Notes: a model not told the origin generated them from the sequence alone. A stretch of DNA of 64,000 nt from Noviherbaspirillum_A sp047237965 (GCF_047237965.1 NZ_JBDFLX010000001.1:3968001-4032000); one strand, 5' to 3'; positions 25,641 to 34,185 are shown, numbered from the stretch's first letter. Made by a program: numbers and translations.

Positions 25641-26894
25641 ATGAGTTCAATAAGTAAAAATGTAATTAGATTCTTTAAATTGGCTGGCATAAATAAGCGT
25701 AAGGACGTTGAATTTTTCTGGAAAAATATAGAAAAGCAGTTCGGGAACTTGGGGCGGTCTTTTAGAGAGGCCATTGCGGCGCGCTCAGACGGCCAAGCAG
25801 TAAATCCGTATGAAGTGAGAGACGCATCTCTAGAGCTTTCCCTGGCTGTGTACAGCCAATATGAAGCTGATTTTGCGTCCGGCCTTATGTCTTGGATAGA
25901 AGAGGTGGAAATTGAGGTGCCAAAGAGAGTACTCGATATTGGGTGTGGAAACGGTGTTATTGCGTGCTTTATGGCAAATCTATGGCCAGACACTCATGTT
26001 ACCGGCATCGATACATCTTTAAACTCTATCCGGTGCGCTGAGGAGTTGGCAAGAAAACTGAAGCTTGGTAATGTGAAGTTCGAGTTTGGAAACGCCAAAG
26101 ACTATTTTGCAAAGTACAATCAGTCGGACATCGATATGGTACTGACTTCAAAAGTGCTGCAAGAAGTATTTACAGAAGAAGTTGGTGGATTTGATTTGGC
26201 TTGCCCAGAAGATGCGTTTGATACATACGAGGAAATTGAGCGGCTTCCAGAGCTAAGCGCGAATCTTATTGAATTTCTGAATGGGGTAAAAGCCGTACTG
26301 TCTGATAACGGAAAATATATATCAGTAGACCGCTGTGGAATTCCCGCTGCCTATGTTTTTCTGTGCCGTCATTTTAAAGAGGCGGGACTCGGCCTCATTC
26401 CGGCGCGGTGCGAGAAAATAGTTGGGGAAGATGTGGGGGGATATAAGGAATCTTTCCCTTTAAGTTTTTTAAAAAAGACACCGTTGGCGGCGGAGCCGTC
26501 GACAGAAATAATTATTAGTCTCCACAAAAAAATGCTGCTTAGTGAAAAGCTGGAGTGCATCAATCCTGTTGATGGCTTTGTGGCTGAGGCGCTTTATCTA
26601 GCCATCGGAGACAAGCGGCCTGTCCATGAGGCAGAGCTCATATACAGAAATGGCTCAGGAATCATGAAGATGCATTTGTTTCATTCTGAAATATTGGCTG
26701 GGGTATATAAAACTACCAGTCGCGGAATGAGGCAGCTCGAGATCGTGCCGTTAGCGGAGGCATCTGCAGTGGTGGATGCGTATTTCAATGAAATAAGTAA
26801 ACTTTCGGAATATTGTGATATAAACGAAAATGTTTCGCTAGACTCTTCTTTGCTGAACCAGCTTGGCCTTGAGGTCGTTCAGAGCAAAGCGTAA
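25641..26894 (+). CDS. Class I SAM-dependent methyltransferase, 417 aa
   Basis: Residues about 95-165 carry the Rossmann SAM-binding motifs: VLDIGCGNGVIACF (motif I), VTGIDTSLNSIRCAEELA (motif II, acidic residue) and VKFEFGNAKDYF. The rest of the core looks like a small-molecule or protein methyltransferase; there is no NPPY or DPPY DNA-amino-methylase motif. The N-terminal 90 residues and C-terminal 150 are not recognised. The gene is AT-rich and stands alone with a modest ribosome-binding site. The substrate is unknown. Confidence 0.75.
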   Translation: MSSISKNVIRFFKLAGINKRKDVEFFWKNIEKQFGNLGRSFREAIAARSDGQAVNPYEVRDASLELSLAVYSQYEADFASGLMSWIEEVEIEVPKRVLDIGCGNGVIACFMANLWPDTHVTGIDTSLNSIRCAEELARKLKLGNVKFEFGNAKDYFAKYNQSDIDMVLTSKVLQEVFTEEVGGFDLACPEDAFDTYEEIERLPELSANLIEFLNGVKAVLSDNGKYISVDRCGIPAAYVFLCRHFKEAGLGLIPARCEKIVGEDVGGYKESFPLSFLKKTPLAAEPSTEIIISLHKKMLLSEKLECINPVDGFVAEALYLAIGDKRPVHEAELIYRNGSGIMKMHLFHSEILAGVYKTTSRGMRQLEIVPLAEASAVVDAYFNEISKLSEYCDINENVSLDSSLLNQLGLEVVQSKA

Positions 26895-26900
26895 TAATAA

Positions 26901-26958
26901 ACTTGCTTTGCAAGTGGCCTATGCGAACGGGAAGAGCTAGATCGTTCTAGCGAACGAT
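26901..26958. terminator. Two small hairpins after the methyltransferase gene
   Basis: ACTTGC-TTT-GCAAGT (26901-26915) and ATCGTTC-TAGC-GAACGAT (26941-26958) are both perfect short stems downstream of the methyltransferase stop. Neither has a T-run. They could reduce read-through or protect the transcript end. Confidence 0.3.
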
Positions 26959-27039
26959 TACCTCGGTGCGCTTTCAAGGTGACAAAGGATTTAAGCGTGT
27001 CTATATTTTTGGGAATCTGCAAACACGAGGTGGTATAAG

Positions 27040-27396
27040 ATGAGAGCTAGGAAGATCCAACGCGTTGAAATGCTTGAGTTCTATGAACACAAATTATTTT
27101 GCCCATTTTGCGGACAAAAAGTACTCGACTTCGAAAATCCTGATCATCCCGTCACGCCGTGTACTCATACCCTATTTTCAGCGAGCGATGCGGGCTTCGA
27201 GTATAGATCCGAGCGATTCGATAAACTTGTGGCAGACCAAGGTATCGCGGATGAAGAAGATGAGGATGGCTTTAACGGGTATGACAATATGACCGACCAG
27301 CTTCAAGTAACTGATGGCGTAAAGTTTGCTCAGTATGTAGGACCACCTGGGGACATGGGCGGGTATCTGGGTTTTGCGCCAATAGAAGAAGAATAG
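27040..27396 (+). CDS. Small zinc-ribbon-like acidic protein, 118 aa
   Basis: ATG 27040 has GAGGTGG about seven bases upstream; a second ATG at 27070 is also possible. The protein contains FCPFCGQKV and, further on, a Cys-x-His in TPCTHT, suggesting a metal-bound ribbon near the N-terminus. The C-terminal half is strongly acidic (DEEDEDGFNGYDN). It is the last gene of the island before the attachment region. Function unknown. Confidence 0.6.
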   Translation: MRARKIQRVEMLEFYEHKLFCPFCGQKVLDFENPDHPVTPCTHTLFSASDAGFEYRSERFDKLVADQGIADEEDEDGFNGYDNMTDQLQVTDGVKFAQYVGPPGDMGGYLGFAPIEEE

Positions 27397-27472
27397 GTGG
27401 CTTAGCGACGGGATGATGCCGGGAAGGAGAAGACAACCACCAGTGAGTAAATAGGCATTCTTGCCAGAACAG

Positions 27473-27518
27473 CGCTGTAAATTTACAGTATGTATCCCCC
27501 TACACCGTACTTACAGCG
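27473..27518 (+). repeat. Island palindromic repeat, copy 4
   Basis: CGCTGTAA (27473-27480) and TTACAGCG (27511-27518) are perfect 8-base arms, the best of the four copies, around ATTTACAGTATGTATCCCCC. It lies about 200 bases inside the right end of the island. Confidence 0.65.
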
Positions 27519-27545
27519 TTTTCGTCGGTGACGGGGGTTTTGTGG

Positions 27546-27602
27546 ACGGTCGAGTACGGTCTTTGTCCGGTCTTTTGCGGCTGTCTGGTCCAGTTCTGGT
27601 CC
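27546..27602 (+). other. Phased GGTC repeats near the island end (possible recombinase arm sites)
   Basis: GGTC cores occur at 27548, 27558, 27569, 27587 and 27598, mostly 10-11 bases apart, within ACGGTC and TCTGGTCC units. TCTGGTCC itself is repeated 11 bases apart (27584 and 27595). Direct repeats on one DNA face just inside an attachment site are typical arm-type binding sites for integrases. The open frame across this stretch does not look like a real protein. Confidence 0.35.
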
Positions 27603-27714
27603 GCATTATCCAGTAGGTTACTGAAAAGTTTTGGTATCAATTTTGCCGTTAAGGCTTTGAAAAAAAAAGAAAAATTGGTTGATGAGTTCTCGGATCCCGC
27701 CTTCTGGTACAGGT

Positions 27715-27760
27715 TCTCATAATCCGTTGGTGCCGTGTTCGACTCACGGGAGGCCCACCA
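27715..27760 (+). other. Right attachment site: 3' fragment of a CAU-anticodon tRNA
   Basis: The 46 bases contain the anticodon loop CTCATAA, a T-arm CCGTG-TTCGACT-CACGG (27733-27749), the 3' acceptor strand GAGGCCC and ACCA (27757-27760). The 5' half of a tRNA is absent upstream. This is the usual duplicated tRNA end left by an island inserted at a tRNA gene, here an Ile2- or Met-type tRNA. The intact tRNA should lie beyond the left end of the window, next to the integrase. Confidence 0.8.
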
Positions 27761-27768
27761 GAATAAAG

Positions 27769-27797
27769 AAAGCCAACCTGTTAAAGGTTGGCTTTTT
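27769..27797. terminator. Intrinsic terminator at the island/core junction
   Basis: AAAGCCAACC (27769-27778) pairs exactly with GGTTGGCTTT (27786-27795) around a seven-base loop, followed by T residues. It was probably the terminator of the original tRNA transcript, now eight bases after the tRNA fragment. Its A- and T-rich flanks let it act in both directions. Confidence 0.85.
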
Positions 27798-27847
27798 CAT
27801 TTTCCAGGGTGGCTACAGTCTCTTATTAAAGAACGCTGCTGCCAAGG

Positions 27848-28153
27848 TCAGGGAAGGACCCGCCATTTGTCGCCCTCTCTGGCAAAGATATATTTCAACA
27901 CCAGACCTTTTCCAGCTTGCGAGGCCACTCCGCATTTGTACGCGTTCTCACCCGCATTTTCGCATTCGGTTTTTCTTGCTTCTGCGCGCATCCTTGCCAG
28001 ATCCCCTAGCAGCATCTTCGTTGGTCCGAAATCATTCAGGGTGTCGAAGATTTCTGCTTCCGTTGGCTCGCCTTTCCCGCAGGCGGTCAGCATCAGCAGC
28101 AAAACCATGACAGCGGCGTGGAGTCGGTGAGGGTGACGATGTCCTGCTGTCAT
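27848..28153 (-). CDS. Small lipoprotein, 101 aa
   Basis: From ATG 28153 the protein has a short basic start, a hydrophobic segment (AAVMVLLLMLTAC) and a lipobox LTAC, so it is a predicted lipoprotein. The mature part has two further cysteines (TECENAGENAYKCG) and ends YIFAREGDKWRVLP, a pattern seen in small periplasmic proteins of unknown role. A later ATG at 28108 would leave too short a signal sequence. It is the first core gene after the island. Confidence 0.6.
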   Translation of the reverse strand: MTAGHRHPHRLHAAVMVLLLMLTACGKGEPTEAEIFDTLNDFGPTKMLLGDLARMRAEARKTECENAGENAYKCGVASQAGKGLVLKYIFAREGDKWRVLP

Positions 28154-28262
28154 GGTCGGTCGGTATCTTGCGCAGCGTGATTGATCGGGCGGTGCCGGCC
28201 TTTCCGGCTTATCGTTGAACCGCAAGGAATTAATGAAAACGGTATGGAGTGCTGCCGTCATT

Positions 28263-28345
28263 TCCCGCATTCGTCTGCAGCACGATGGCATATGAACCGT
28301 CGGAAGCTACAACCCCGAAACCGGCGCGCTCAGCCTGACTAACAC
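28263..28345 (+). pseudogene. Fragment of a second, inverted copy of the neighbouring lipoprotein gene
   Basis: Read on the plus strand the fragment gives SRIRLQHDGI, a stop, then TVGSYNPETGALSLTN. The intact minus-strand gene at 28,440-29,600 encodes SRGIFVLKHDGIQTVGSYNP and GAVSLTN. The copies are therefore homologous and in opposite orientation. The in-frame TGA stands where the intact gene has CAA. No signal peptide or other part remains. Confidence 0.7.
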
Positions 28346-28439
28346 GGTCATTAACAGTAAGGAATGGTGTACATGCTTTGACGTGCGGAACTACCGCCGA
28401 AGCCGGCACTGCATGCCGGCCATGACACTCCTGCAGCGA

Positions 28440-29600
28440 TTACAGCCTGGCAGCCGTCACGCTTCCTGCCGCCGTGCACTCCTGCCGTGTAGCGTCCAAT
28501 GACCAGGTATTGGCGGACAGTTCAGCATAGGTGCCCGTGAACTTTCCGGCTGAAGCATCAAGGATGCCGTTCAGCCGGAAATAGCCTTCCGTGTAATAGG
28601 TGAGCTGGGAAGTCGTCATTGATACCGCAAGCGGATCCAGGTTCGTCAGGCTGACCGCGCCGGTGTTCGGGTTGTAGCTTCCGACGGTTTGTATGCCGTC
28701 GTGCTTCAGAACGAAAATGCCGCGGGACGCATCGATGGCAATCTGCACGATGACAGACTCGTTGCCGGTATTGATTTCGCAGGAGATGCTCGCGTTATTG
28801 GCGCTGACGGCGGAAGGGATGCGATAGGACGTCACGTTCGTGGAAAGCTGGTAATTCGCGAAGGTGCCCGCCATTTCATTTGCCAGGTCCTGGTCTACGG
28901 CGGTCACGATAGTCACATTCGCGGCGTCGCCGGCCCATTCGACCGCTGTCTTGCCGGTCGTGCCCAATGCCTGGCCCTTCACTGCCGCCGCTGCCAGCAG
29001 CAGCGTGTTGCTGGCCTGGCCGCCAAGGAGGGAATCGCCCTGGTCGAAGTCGATCACGGCCTTGACGACCACGGCCGCCGGCCGGACTTTCGAGTAATCG
29101 GGGACGTAGCTGTCGAATTCGGCCCTGGACACGGTGCCGTCATTATTCGTGTCGGCCAGAACGAACTCCGCCGTGGTGAAATGCGTGATGCGGGCAGCAG
29201 GCAGGCTGGAGGATGTCACCGTGGCGCCGCTGCCGGCAGCTTGCGTTACCTGGGCAAGCGTGCCCAGGGCAGAGGCAATCCTGATCGTGCTGCCCTTGCT
29301 GGCGACCAGGGTAAGGAAGCCGGGGGCGAGGTCTTTCGGAATGGCGATGGTGTAGTTGCCCTGTGCATCGGTCTCGGTGGAGCAGAGCGCGGCGCCGGCC
29401 GCATTGCGTGCCTGCACGCCATCGGAGAAAAGACAGACCTGCGCCCCCGCAATCGGGCCATCGCTGACCAGCCCGCTCAGCGCAATGGCGTTGTTGCCTG
29501 TCGCGCCGGAATCGGACGCATTGCTGCCACCACCATTGCTGCTACTGCCGCCGCAGGCGGCCAGGAAAAGGGGAAGAATGGCGATGGCTGCTTTATGCAT
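28440..29600 (-). CDS. Surface lipoprotein with EF-hand-like loop, 386 aa
   Basis: ATG 29600 follows GAGGAAATCC. The signal sequence MHKAAIAILPLFLAAC ends in a lipobox LAAC, followed by a Gly/Ser/Asn-rich linker. Residues about 45-110 (LSGLVSDGPIAGAQVCLFSDG...GNYTIAIPKDL) resemble a carboxypeptidase-regulatory-like beta fold. DTNNDGTVSRAEF is a calcium-binding EF-hand-type loop. The C-terminal region has no recognised domain. It is likely attached to the outer membrane. A LuxR-type regulator lies upstream on the same strand. Confidence 0.75.
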   Translation of the reverse strand: MHKAAIAILPLFLAACGGSSSNGGGSNASDSGATGNNAIALSGLVSDGPIAGAQVCLFSDGVQARNAAGAALCSTETDAQGNYTIAIPKDLAPGFLTLVASKGSTIRIASALGTLAQVTQAAGSGATVTSSSLPAARITHFTTAEFVLADTNNDGTVSRAEFDSYVPDYSKVRPAAVVVKAVIDFDQGDSLLGGQASNTLLLAAAAVKGQALGTTGKTAVEWAGDAANVTIVTAVDQDLANEMAGTFANYQLSTNVTSYRIPSAVSANNASISCEINTGNESVIVQIAIDASRGIFVLKHDGIQTVGSYNPNTGAVSLTNLDPLAVSMTTSQLTYYTEGYFRLNGILDASAGKFTGTYAELSANTWSLDATRQECTAAGSVTAARL

Positions 29601-29725
29601 GGATTTCCTCAATCGGATTGGCAAAAAAACTGTTGGCTTGAACAGCATCTGGCAATGCTGGACGATATTGTCTTTTGTTAATCCTAGGGCTTGAGGGATA
29701 GAACATCCATAGGATGGATGTTCTA

Positions 29726-30718
29726 TCAGTCCAATTCGGCAAGCACGTTTCTTAATGCGGTTTTATTCGAAACGCCTAATTTCCTGTAAGCCGAATGCAG
29801 CTGATTGCGAATCGTGGCGGGAGATATATCGAGTCTTCTTGCAATTTCCTTGTACGTCAATCCCTCGGCGGCAAGCCTGGCGGCGCGGTATTCCGCCGTT
29901 GAAAGCGACATCTGCTGATTGCTTTTTTCGGTAATGCTCATGCAGATCATATTTTCCTGCAGGGTCGCCTTTATGCAGATGGCTGCGCCAACAAACATCT
30001 TTTCATTATTGCGTCTCAGGGAGTCGACCAAAATGCGCGGCAGAAGCGGCGGCGTCCATTCTTTCCATTCGAGCTGCATTAGCCGGATGACCTCCGGTTC
30101 CACGAAGTGCAGACAGCCGTCGGGCGTGGCCAATGCAGCCGCATTGACATCCGTTGAAGACGAGGGAGAAACATGGAGGCGCGCATTGATCCTTCTGGCT
30201 TGAAGGATATGGGGCAGCAGCATGTTCGCCGTATGGGCGTCTTTTTCGGCGTAGGCATTGCCTTTCGCCGCGCGCCACAGCGCGATCGTGGGCGCCGTGT
30301 AAGCCGTTGTCCGGGCGGAGACGAAAGTCAGGGAATGGGCGGTTTCGTACTTGCGGCAATAATCCAGTACGTGCAGATCGGAAACGCCCTCTGTCAGGTT
30401 GGCAATGACGCTCTTGCCACGCTCGGCCAATGCTTTTTTCAACACGAAATCCCGGCTGCTCAGCGCGCCATTCCTGTTCAGGCTTTCCGTTCCTATGGCC
30501 TTTGGCCTGTCCAGCATTTTTTCGACAGGCGCGTCGTGAAGGTGAATTGACTGGATGATGAATTTCTGCTGCTGTGCCGCGGAAAAATCGACGATTACCG
30601 CAGAGTCGAATTGCAGCACATTCTTGAATTTGTCGAGCGCATACTGGTTGAAGTCCGGGCTGGTGCAATGTTGCGCACTGTCATAGATGTCAAGAAGAAG
30701 GGTCGCGTGGCTCTCCAT
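29726..30718 (-). CDS. LuxR-family transcriptional regulator, 330 aa
   Basis: The last 65 residues (STAEYRAARLAAEGLTYKEIARRLDISPATIRNQLHSAYRKLGVSNKTAL) are a classic LuxR/NarL helix-turn-helix. The N-terminal 250 residues look like a GAF/PAS-type sensor region but show neither a response-regulator phospho-acceptor pattern nor an obvious acyl-homoserine-lactone pocket. It is followed on the same strand, after 125 bases, by the lipoprotein gene, a possible target. Confidence 0.85.
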   Translation of the reverse strand: MESHATLLLDIYDSAQHCTSPDFNQYALDKFKNVLQFDSAVIVDFSAAQQQKFIIQSIHLHDAPVEKMLDRPKAIGTESLNRNGALSSRDFVLKKALAERGKSVIANLTEGVSDLHVLDYCRKYETAHSLTFVSARTTAYTAPTIALWRAAKGNAYAEKDAHTANMLLPHILQARRINARLHVSPSSSTDVNAAALATPDGCLHFVEPEVIRLMQLEWKEWTPPLLPRILVDSLRRNNEKMFVGAAICIKATLQENMICMSITEKSNQQMSLSTAEYRAARLAAEGLTYKEIARRLDISPATIRNQLHSAYRKLGVSNKTALRNVLAELD

Positions 30719-31389
30719 TTTTTTCTAAGACGGTTTTATGGAAATGAATTAAAAATTGATTAGTGGAAACTGTTCAGAATATACTTTTAGTATAGTTGAA
30801 AATATGAAATAGGTTGTATAAATAAAAGCCTTTATTCCTGAAACAATTGCACTGTGATTTGTGCCATGTTTTCATGCCCGAATTCCGGCAATTCGCTTGC
30901 GGAATAAATAGTTGCCGCTCAAGAGATAAAAACCACTTTCGCCGTCTTTTAAAGAGTCGTGTTCATTGCCCATCTGCCTTCCATGTTTTTAAGGATAAGC
31001 AATGCAGGGTGCCAGCTTCGCCGTATGCTGCGCCTGAATCCGCCATGGACGATAGAGAAAACCAGTTGTTGAAAAAAAGAATCCCATTGCAGGCGATGGC
31101 GCGCAAGGCATCTATTGCAGCGCCTACCGCAGCAATGGCAGTGCAACCGCCGTTCAAAATCTCTTCCTCCGGCGGCGCATATGTCAGCATCCATACTGAC
31201 ATTCGTCGCGCCAAGCCTCAGCATGCCGCTTAACTTCAAAAATGCGAGGCAGACGGAATTCCATGGCGAGTTCGATTCGGGAGGGCGCAATGAAAAACAC
31301 TAATCTTGTCCATTGCGCAGTGGTCAATCGATGATTTTTAATCGTCATTTGATACGTCAACGCCTTATTTATAACGATCAAGAAACACG
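30719..31389. other. Long intergenic region, no gene supported
   Basis: These 671 bases separate the divergent LuxR-type and Crp-type regulators. The first 130 bases, next to the LuxR start, are AT-rich and promoter-like. Frames on both strands in the middle have unnatural composition and no good ribosome-binding sites. I see no repeat or RNA gene. Confidence 0.4.
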
Positions 31390-32115
31390 ATGTATCAGTC
31401 GATGAGCGAAGGACATACCTGCCAGAACCGCATCCTGGCCAGGCTGTCCGCTGAGGATTACGCCAGAATCGCGCCGCAGCTTGAACTGGTGAAAACCAAT
31501 CTGAAGGATGTCCTCTACGAGCGCGGCCGGCCGATTTCCTATGTGTACTTCCCCTGCAGTTCGGCGCATTCCAACCTCATCATGCTGGAAAACGGCTCGG
31601 CAGTGGAGGTCGGTACGGTCGGCAATGAGGGCTTGTCGGGGGTGGAATTGCTGATCGGCGCCAGCACCGCCATCGAGACCGGCATTTGCCAGGTCGCAGG
31701 CACCAGCCTGCGCATGAGCGCGCAGGACTTCCGGGCGGCGGTGCAGGGGAAAACCGCGTTGCGGCTGCTGGCGGAACGGTATTTCCACGGTTATCTGTCG
31801 CAGGTATCCCAGTCGGTCGCCTGCAATCGCATGCACACCATCGTGCAGCGCTTCGCGCGCTGGCTGCTGATCATGCATGACCGTGTGCGTGGCGAGGAAT
31901 TTTCCCTGACCCAGGAATTCCTGGCGACCATGCTCGGGGTGCACCGGCCCAGCGTCAGCATGGTGGCAGGGGAGTTCCAGAAGGCCGGGCTGATCGAATA
32001 TACCCGCGGCCAGATGAAGATCATCGACCGCGCGGTGCTCGAAACGATGTCCTGCGAGTGCTATGGCATCGTGCGCTCGCAATTCGAGAAGGCGCTGGGA
32101 ACGCCGCACGGTTGA
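31390..32115 (+). CDS. Crp/Fnr-family transcriptional regulator, 241 aa
   Basis: An N-terminal cyclic-nucleotide-binding-like beta barrel (residues 15-130, with LKDVLYERGRPISYVYFP) is followed by a long helix and a Crp-type winged HTH (EEFSLTQEFLATMLGVHRPSVSMVAGEFQKAGLIEYTRGQMKIID). The barrel lacks the usual Arg-Ser of the cAMP-binding cassette and the Fnr cysteine set, so it probably senses something else. Such Crp-like regulators are common and numerous in this group. Confidence 0.85.
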   Translation: MYQSMSEGHTCQNRILARLSAEDYARIAPQLELVKTNLKDVLYERGRPISYVYFPCSSAHSNLIMLENGSAVEVGTVGNEGLSGVELLIGASTAIETGICQVAGTSLRMSAQDFRAAVQGKTALRLLAERYFHGYLSQVSQSVACNRMHTIVQRFARWLLIMHDRVRGEEFSLTQEFLATMLGVHRPSVSMVAGEFQKAGLIEYTRGQMKIIDRAVLETMSCECYGIVRSQFEKALGTPHG

Positions 32116-32285
32116 TTACTGTCGCTGTGCTTGACTCAGAGCAATGCGCCGGCGGCCCGGACGCACTACATTGTTGATCATTTGTCATGCCTGCTGGCGT
32201 ACGACGATAATAGTCGTCGTTTAGCGAACACGCGCCGCGTCAGCGTCGTCTGCATCTGATCAACCTGTTTCGAAAAGGACCTTCC

Positions 32286-32702
32286 ATGTTCAAGCCTTTA
32301 GCCACCGGATTTCTGGCCGTCAGCCTGCTGTTTTCCGCTTCCGGTTGCACCACGCTCGCCGATGCCCGCGCCGGGCAGGGCACGGGCGAGGTGCGCATCT
32401 ACGATGCTTCCTGGGACAAGGTGTGGAACACGATACCCGTGGTGCTGAAGGATCTCGGCCTGAAGGAAGAGGGCTTTCACAAGGGAACCGGCTATGTGGT
32501 GGCGCAAAGCACGCTGCCCATGCTGAGGTCGCTGCCGGGCGTTGGCGTGGGCGAGAACATCGCCATCTTCGTCGACAAGGCCGATAGCCCGAACCGGACC
32601 AAGGTGGAAGTGGTGGCAAAGAACAAGTTCTCGGTCGATGCCTTCGCCAACAAGTGGGAAGGCAAGGTCCACGAGCAGCTGGCGACCAGGCTGGCGCGCT
32701 GA
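32286..32702 (+). CDS. Lipoprotein, 138 aa
   Basis: ATG 32286 has AAAAGGAC upstream. The signal peptide MFKPLATGFLAVSLLFSASGC ends in a lipobox. The mature part (GEVRIYDASWDKVWNTIPVVLKDLGL...) resembles small envelope lipoproteins of the DUF3568 or BON-like size class, with alternating strands. Function unknown. It is monocistronic, and the next gene is convergent. Confidence 0.7.
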   Translation: MFKPLATGFLAVSLLFSASGCTTLADARAGQGTGEVRIYDASWDKVWNTIPVVLKDLGLKEEGFHKGTGYVVAQSTLPMLRSLPGVGVGENIAIFVDKADSPNRTKVEVVAKNKFSVDAFANKWEGKVHEQLATRLAR

Positions 32703-32783
32703 TTTCCGAGGCAGCCGGGACACCGGCTGCCGACCTCGTCAGGCAGCGGGCGCCCCGTCGGGCGCGGCGCCATCGGCCCCGGT

Positions 32784-33890
32784 TCAGCCGGCCGCAACGC
32801 CCGCCAGTTCCCCGATCCGGGCATCCGTCATGCCCACCGCCCGCGCGGTGTCGCTGATCTGCTTCCACGTTGCCTTGTCTACCGGCGTGCCGTGCGCGCT
32901 GCGCTCGGCGCGCCGCGCCAGTTCCGGTTCGCCCGGCAGCAGCACCTCGTCTACTCCTTGCGCCCGGCGCGACGCCTTGAGCCAGGCGATGAAGGCGTCG
33001 GCCTCGCCCTCGGCATCGGGGGCGTCGAAGGCGGTGGGGCTGACGATGACGGACATCATGCAGTTGATGATGGCGCTGTTGGTCATCAACGTGCCGTCAT
33101 GGGTGGTGAAGCCGCCGGACAGCGCGCCGGCAAAGATCTCGCACATGGCGGCCATGCCATAGCCCTTGTGCCCGCCGAAGGGCAGCAGGCTGCCGCGCGG
33201 GTCTTCGTGCACGACGCGCGGCTCGTTGCTGGGCTGGCCGGTGTGGTCGATCAGGCTGTCGGGCGGCACCTGATGCCCCTTGTTGTAGGCCACGCGGGTC
33301 TTGCCGAAGGCGATGCGGCTGGTGGCGAAGTCCAGCACCAGCGGCGGCTTGCCGGCGCGCGGGAAGGCGGCGCAGAACGGGTTGGTGCCGATGCGCGCAT
33401 CGATGCCGCCAAAGGCCGCCACCAGCGGGTCGCCCGCCACGTTGACGAAGTGGAAGGACACCATGCCGGCCTGCGCGCACTGCTCGGCCCAGTGGCCGAT
33501 GCGGCCGATGTGATGGGCGTTGCGCAGGCCCACAGCGCAGATGCCGAGCTGGCCGGCGCGGGCAATGCCGGCCTGCATCGCTTCATGCGCCACCACCTGG
33601 CCGAAGCCGCGTCCGCCTTCCACCGTCAGCACCGCGCCGGCATCGCGCGCGATCCGTGCATGCATGTTGAGCTTGAGCTCGCCGTCCTGCAGCGAGCGCA
33701 GGTAGCGCGGAATCATGCCGACGCCATGCGAATCATGGCCTGACAGATTGGCCTGCACCAGATGGTCGGCCACCAGCCGCGCTTCGGTCGGTTCGCTGCC
33801 CGCCTGCTCCCATAGCGCGCTGACCAGCGCATGCAGGCGGCTGGCGTCGATCAGGATCTCGGTTCCGGTGGAAGTGTCCTTGGCATTCAT
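32784..33890 (-). CDS. Malate/L-lactate dehydrogenase-family oxidoreductase, 368 aa
   Basis: ATG 33890 follows AGGAGACAGAGACA; the longer upstream frame is out of place and GC-biased. SGHDSHGVGMIPRYL near residue 50 is the signature of the Ldh_2 family (malate, ureidoglycolate or sulfolactate dehydrogenases, NAD(P)-dependent). GTNPFCAAFPRAGKPPLVLDFATS and LLPFGGHKGYGMAAMCEI are further family motifs. The exact 2-hydroxy-acid substrate cannot be told. It stands alone on the minus strand. Confidence 0.85.
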   Translation of the reverse strand: MNAKDTSTGTEILIDASRLHALVSALWEQAGSEPTEARLVADHLVQANLSGHDSHGVGMIPRYLRSLQDGELKLNMHARIARDAGAVLTVEGGRGFGQVVAHEAMQAGIARAGQLGICAVGLRNAHHIGRIGHWAEQCAQAGMVSFHFVNVAGDPLVAAFGGIDARIGTNPFCAAFPRAGKPPLVLDFATSRIAFGKTRVAYNKGHQVPPDSLIDHTGQPSNEPRVVHEDPRGSLLPFGGHKGYGMAAMCEIFAGALSGGFTTHDGTLMTNSAIINCMMSVIVSPTAFDAPDAEGEADAFIAWLKASRRAQGVDEVLLPGEPELARRAERSAHGTPVDKATWKQISDTARAVGMTDARIGELAGVAAG

Positions 33891-34185
33891 TGTCTCTGTC
33901 TCCTTGTTTGTTATGGCGTACGCAGCGCCGGCTTCGGCGTCGCGGCAGGGCATCATAGAGGGGGAAGCGGCGCAGCGGCAAGCCGGCGCCGGACGTGCTT
34001 GATCAAACCGGCGCGCTGGCGGTGACGGTGATGGGGAGAGTGGAGAGTGGAGGCGCGCGGGACTGGCGGCGCGCGCCGGATGCGGCAATGGGGATGCCGC
34101 GCCTGGGCAGGGCTTGACCTGGCAGGGAAGGCCAAGGCCCGTGTCCGCAGCCTGCATGGGCGGCGCCCGGGCGCCGCCGCGTGGC

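Larger units (their letters stand above)
1..27760. mobile_element. Genomic island (left end outside the window)
   Basis: The stretch is clearly AT-richer than the GC-rich genes after 27,760 and carries accessory genes: helicases, nucleases, HTH regulators, unknown proteins and insertion-sequence remnants. Its right boundary is a 3' tRNA fragment at 27,715-27,760, the usual scar of tyrosine-recombinase integration into a tRNA gene. At the left edge a minus-strand reading frame resembles the N-terminus of such a recombinase. No conjugation or plasmid replication genes are seen, so the visible part looks like a non-conjugative defence or accessory island. The left boundary and intact tRNA are inferred to lie outside the window. 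Confidence 0.7.

Noticed and set aside
27528..27722. 64-codon frame ending in the tRNA fragment
   Set aside because: It spans phased repeats and the attachment site, and the translation (Cys, Phe and Lys-rich) does not look like a protein.
28689..29681. 330-codon plus-strand frame opposite the lipoprotein
   Set aside because: It is antisense to the lipoprotein gene. The His/Arg/Gly-rich translation is typical of GC-rich antisense frames.
29726..30718. Quorum-sensing receptor
   Set aside because: Only the HTH is LuxR-like. No autoinducer-binding pattern and no synthase gene are visible.
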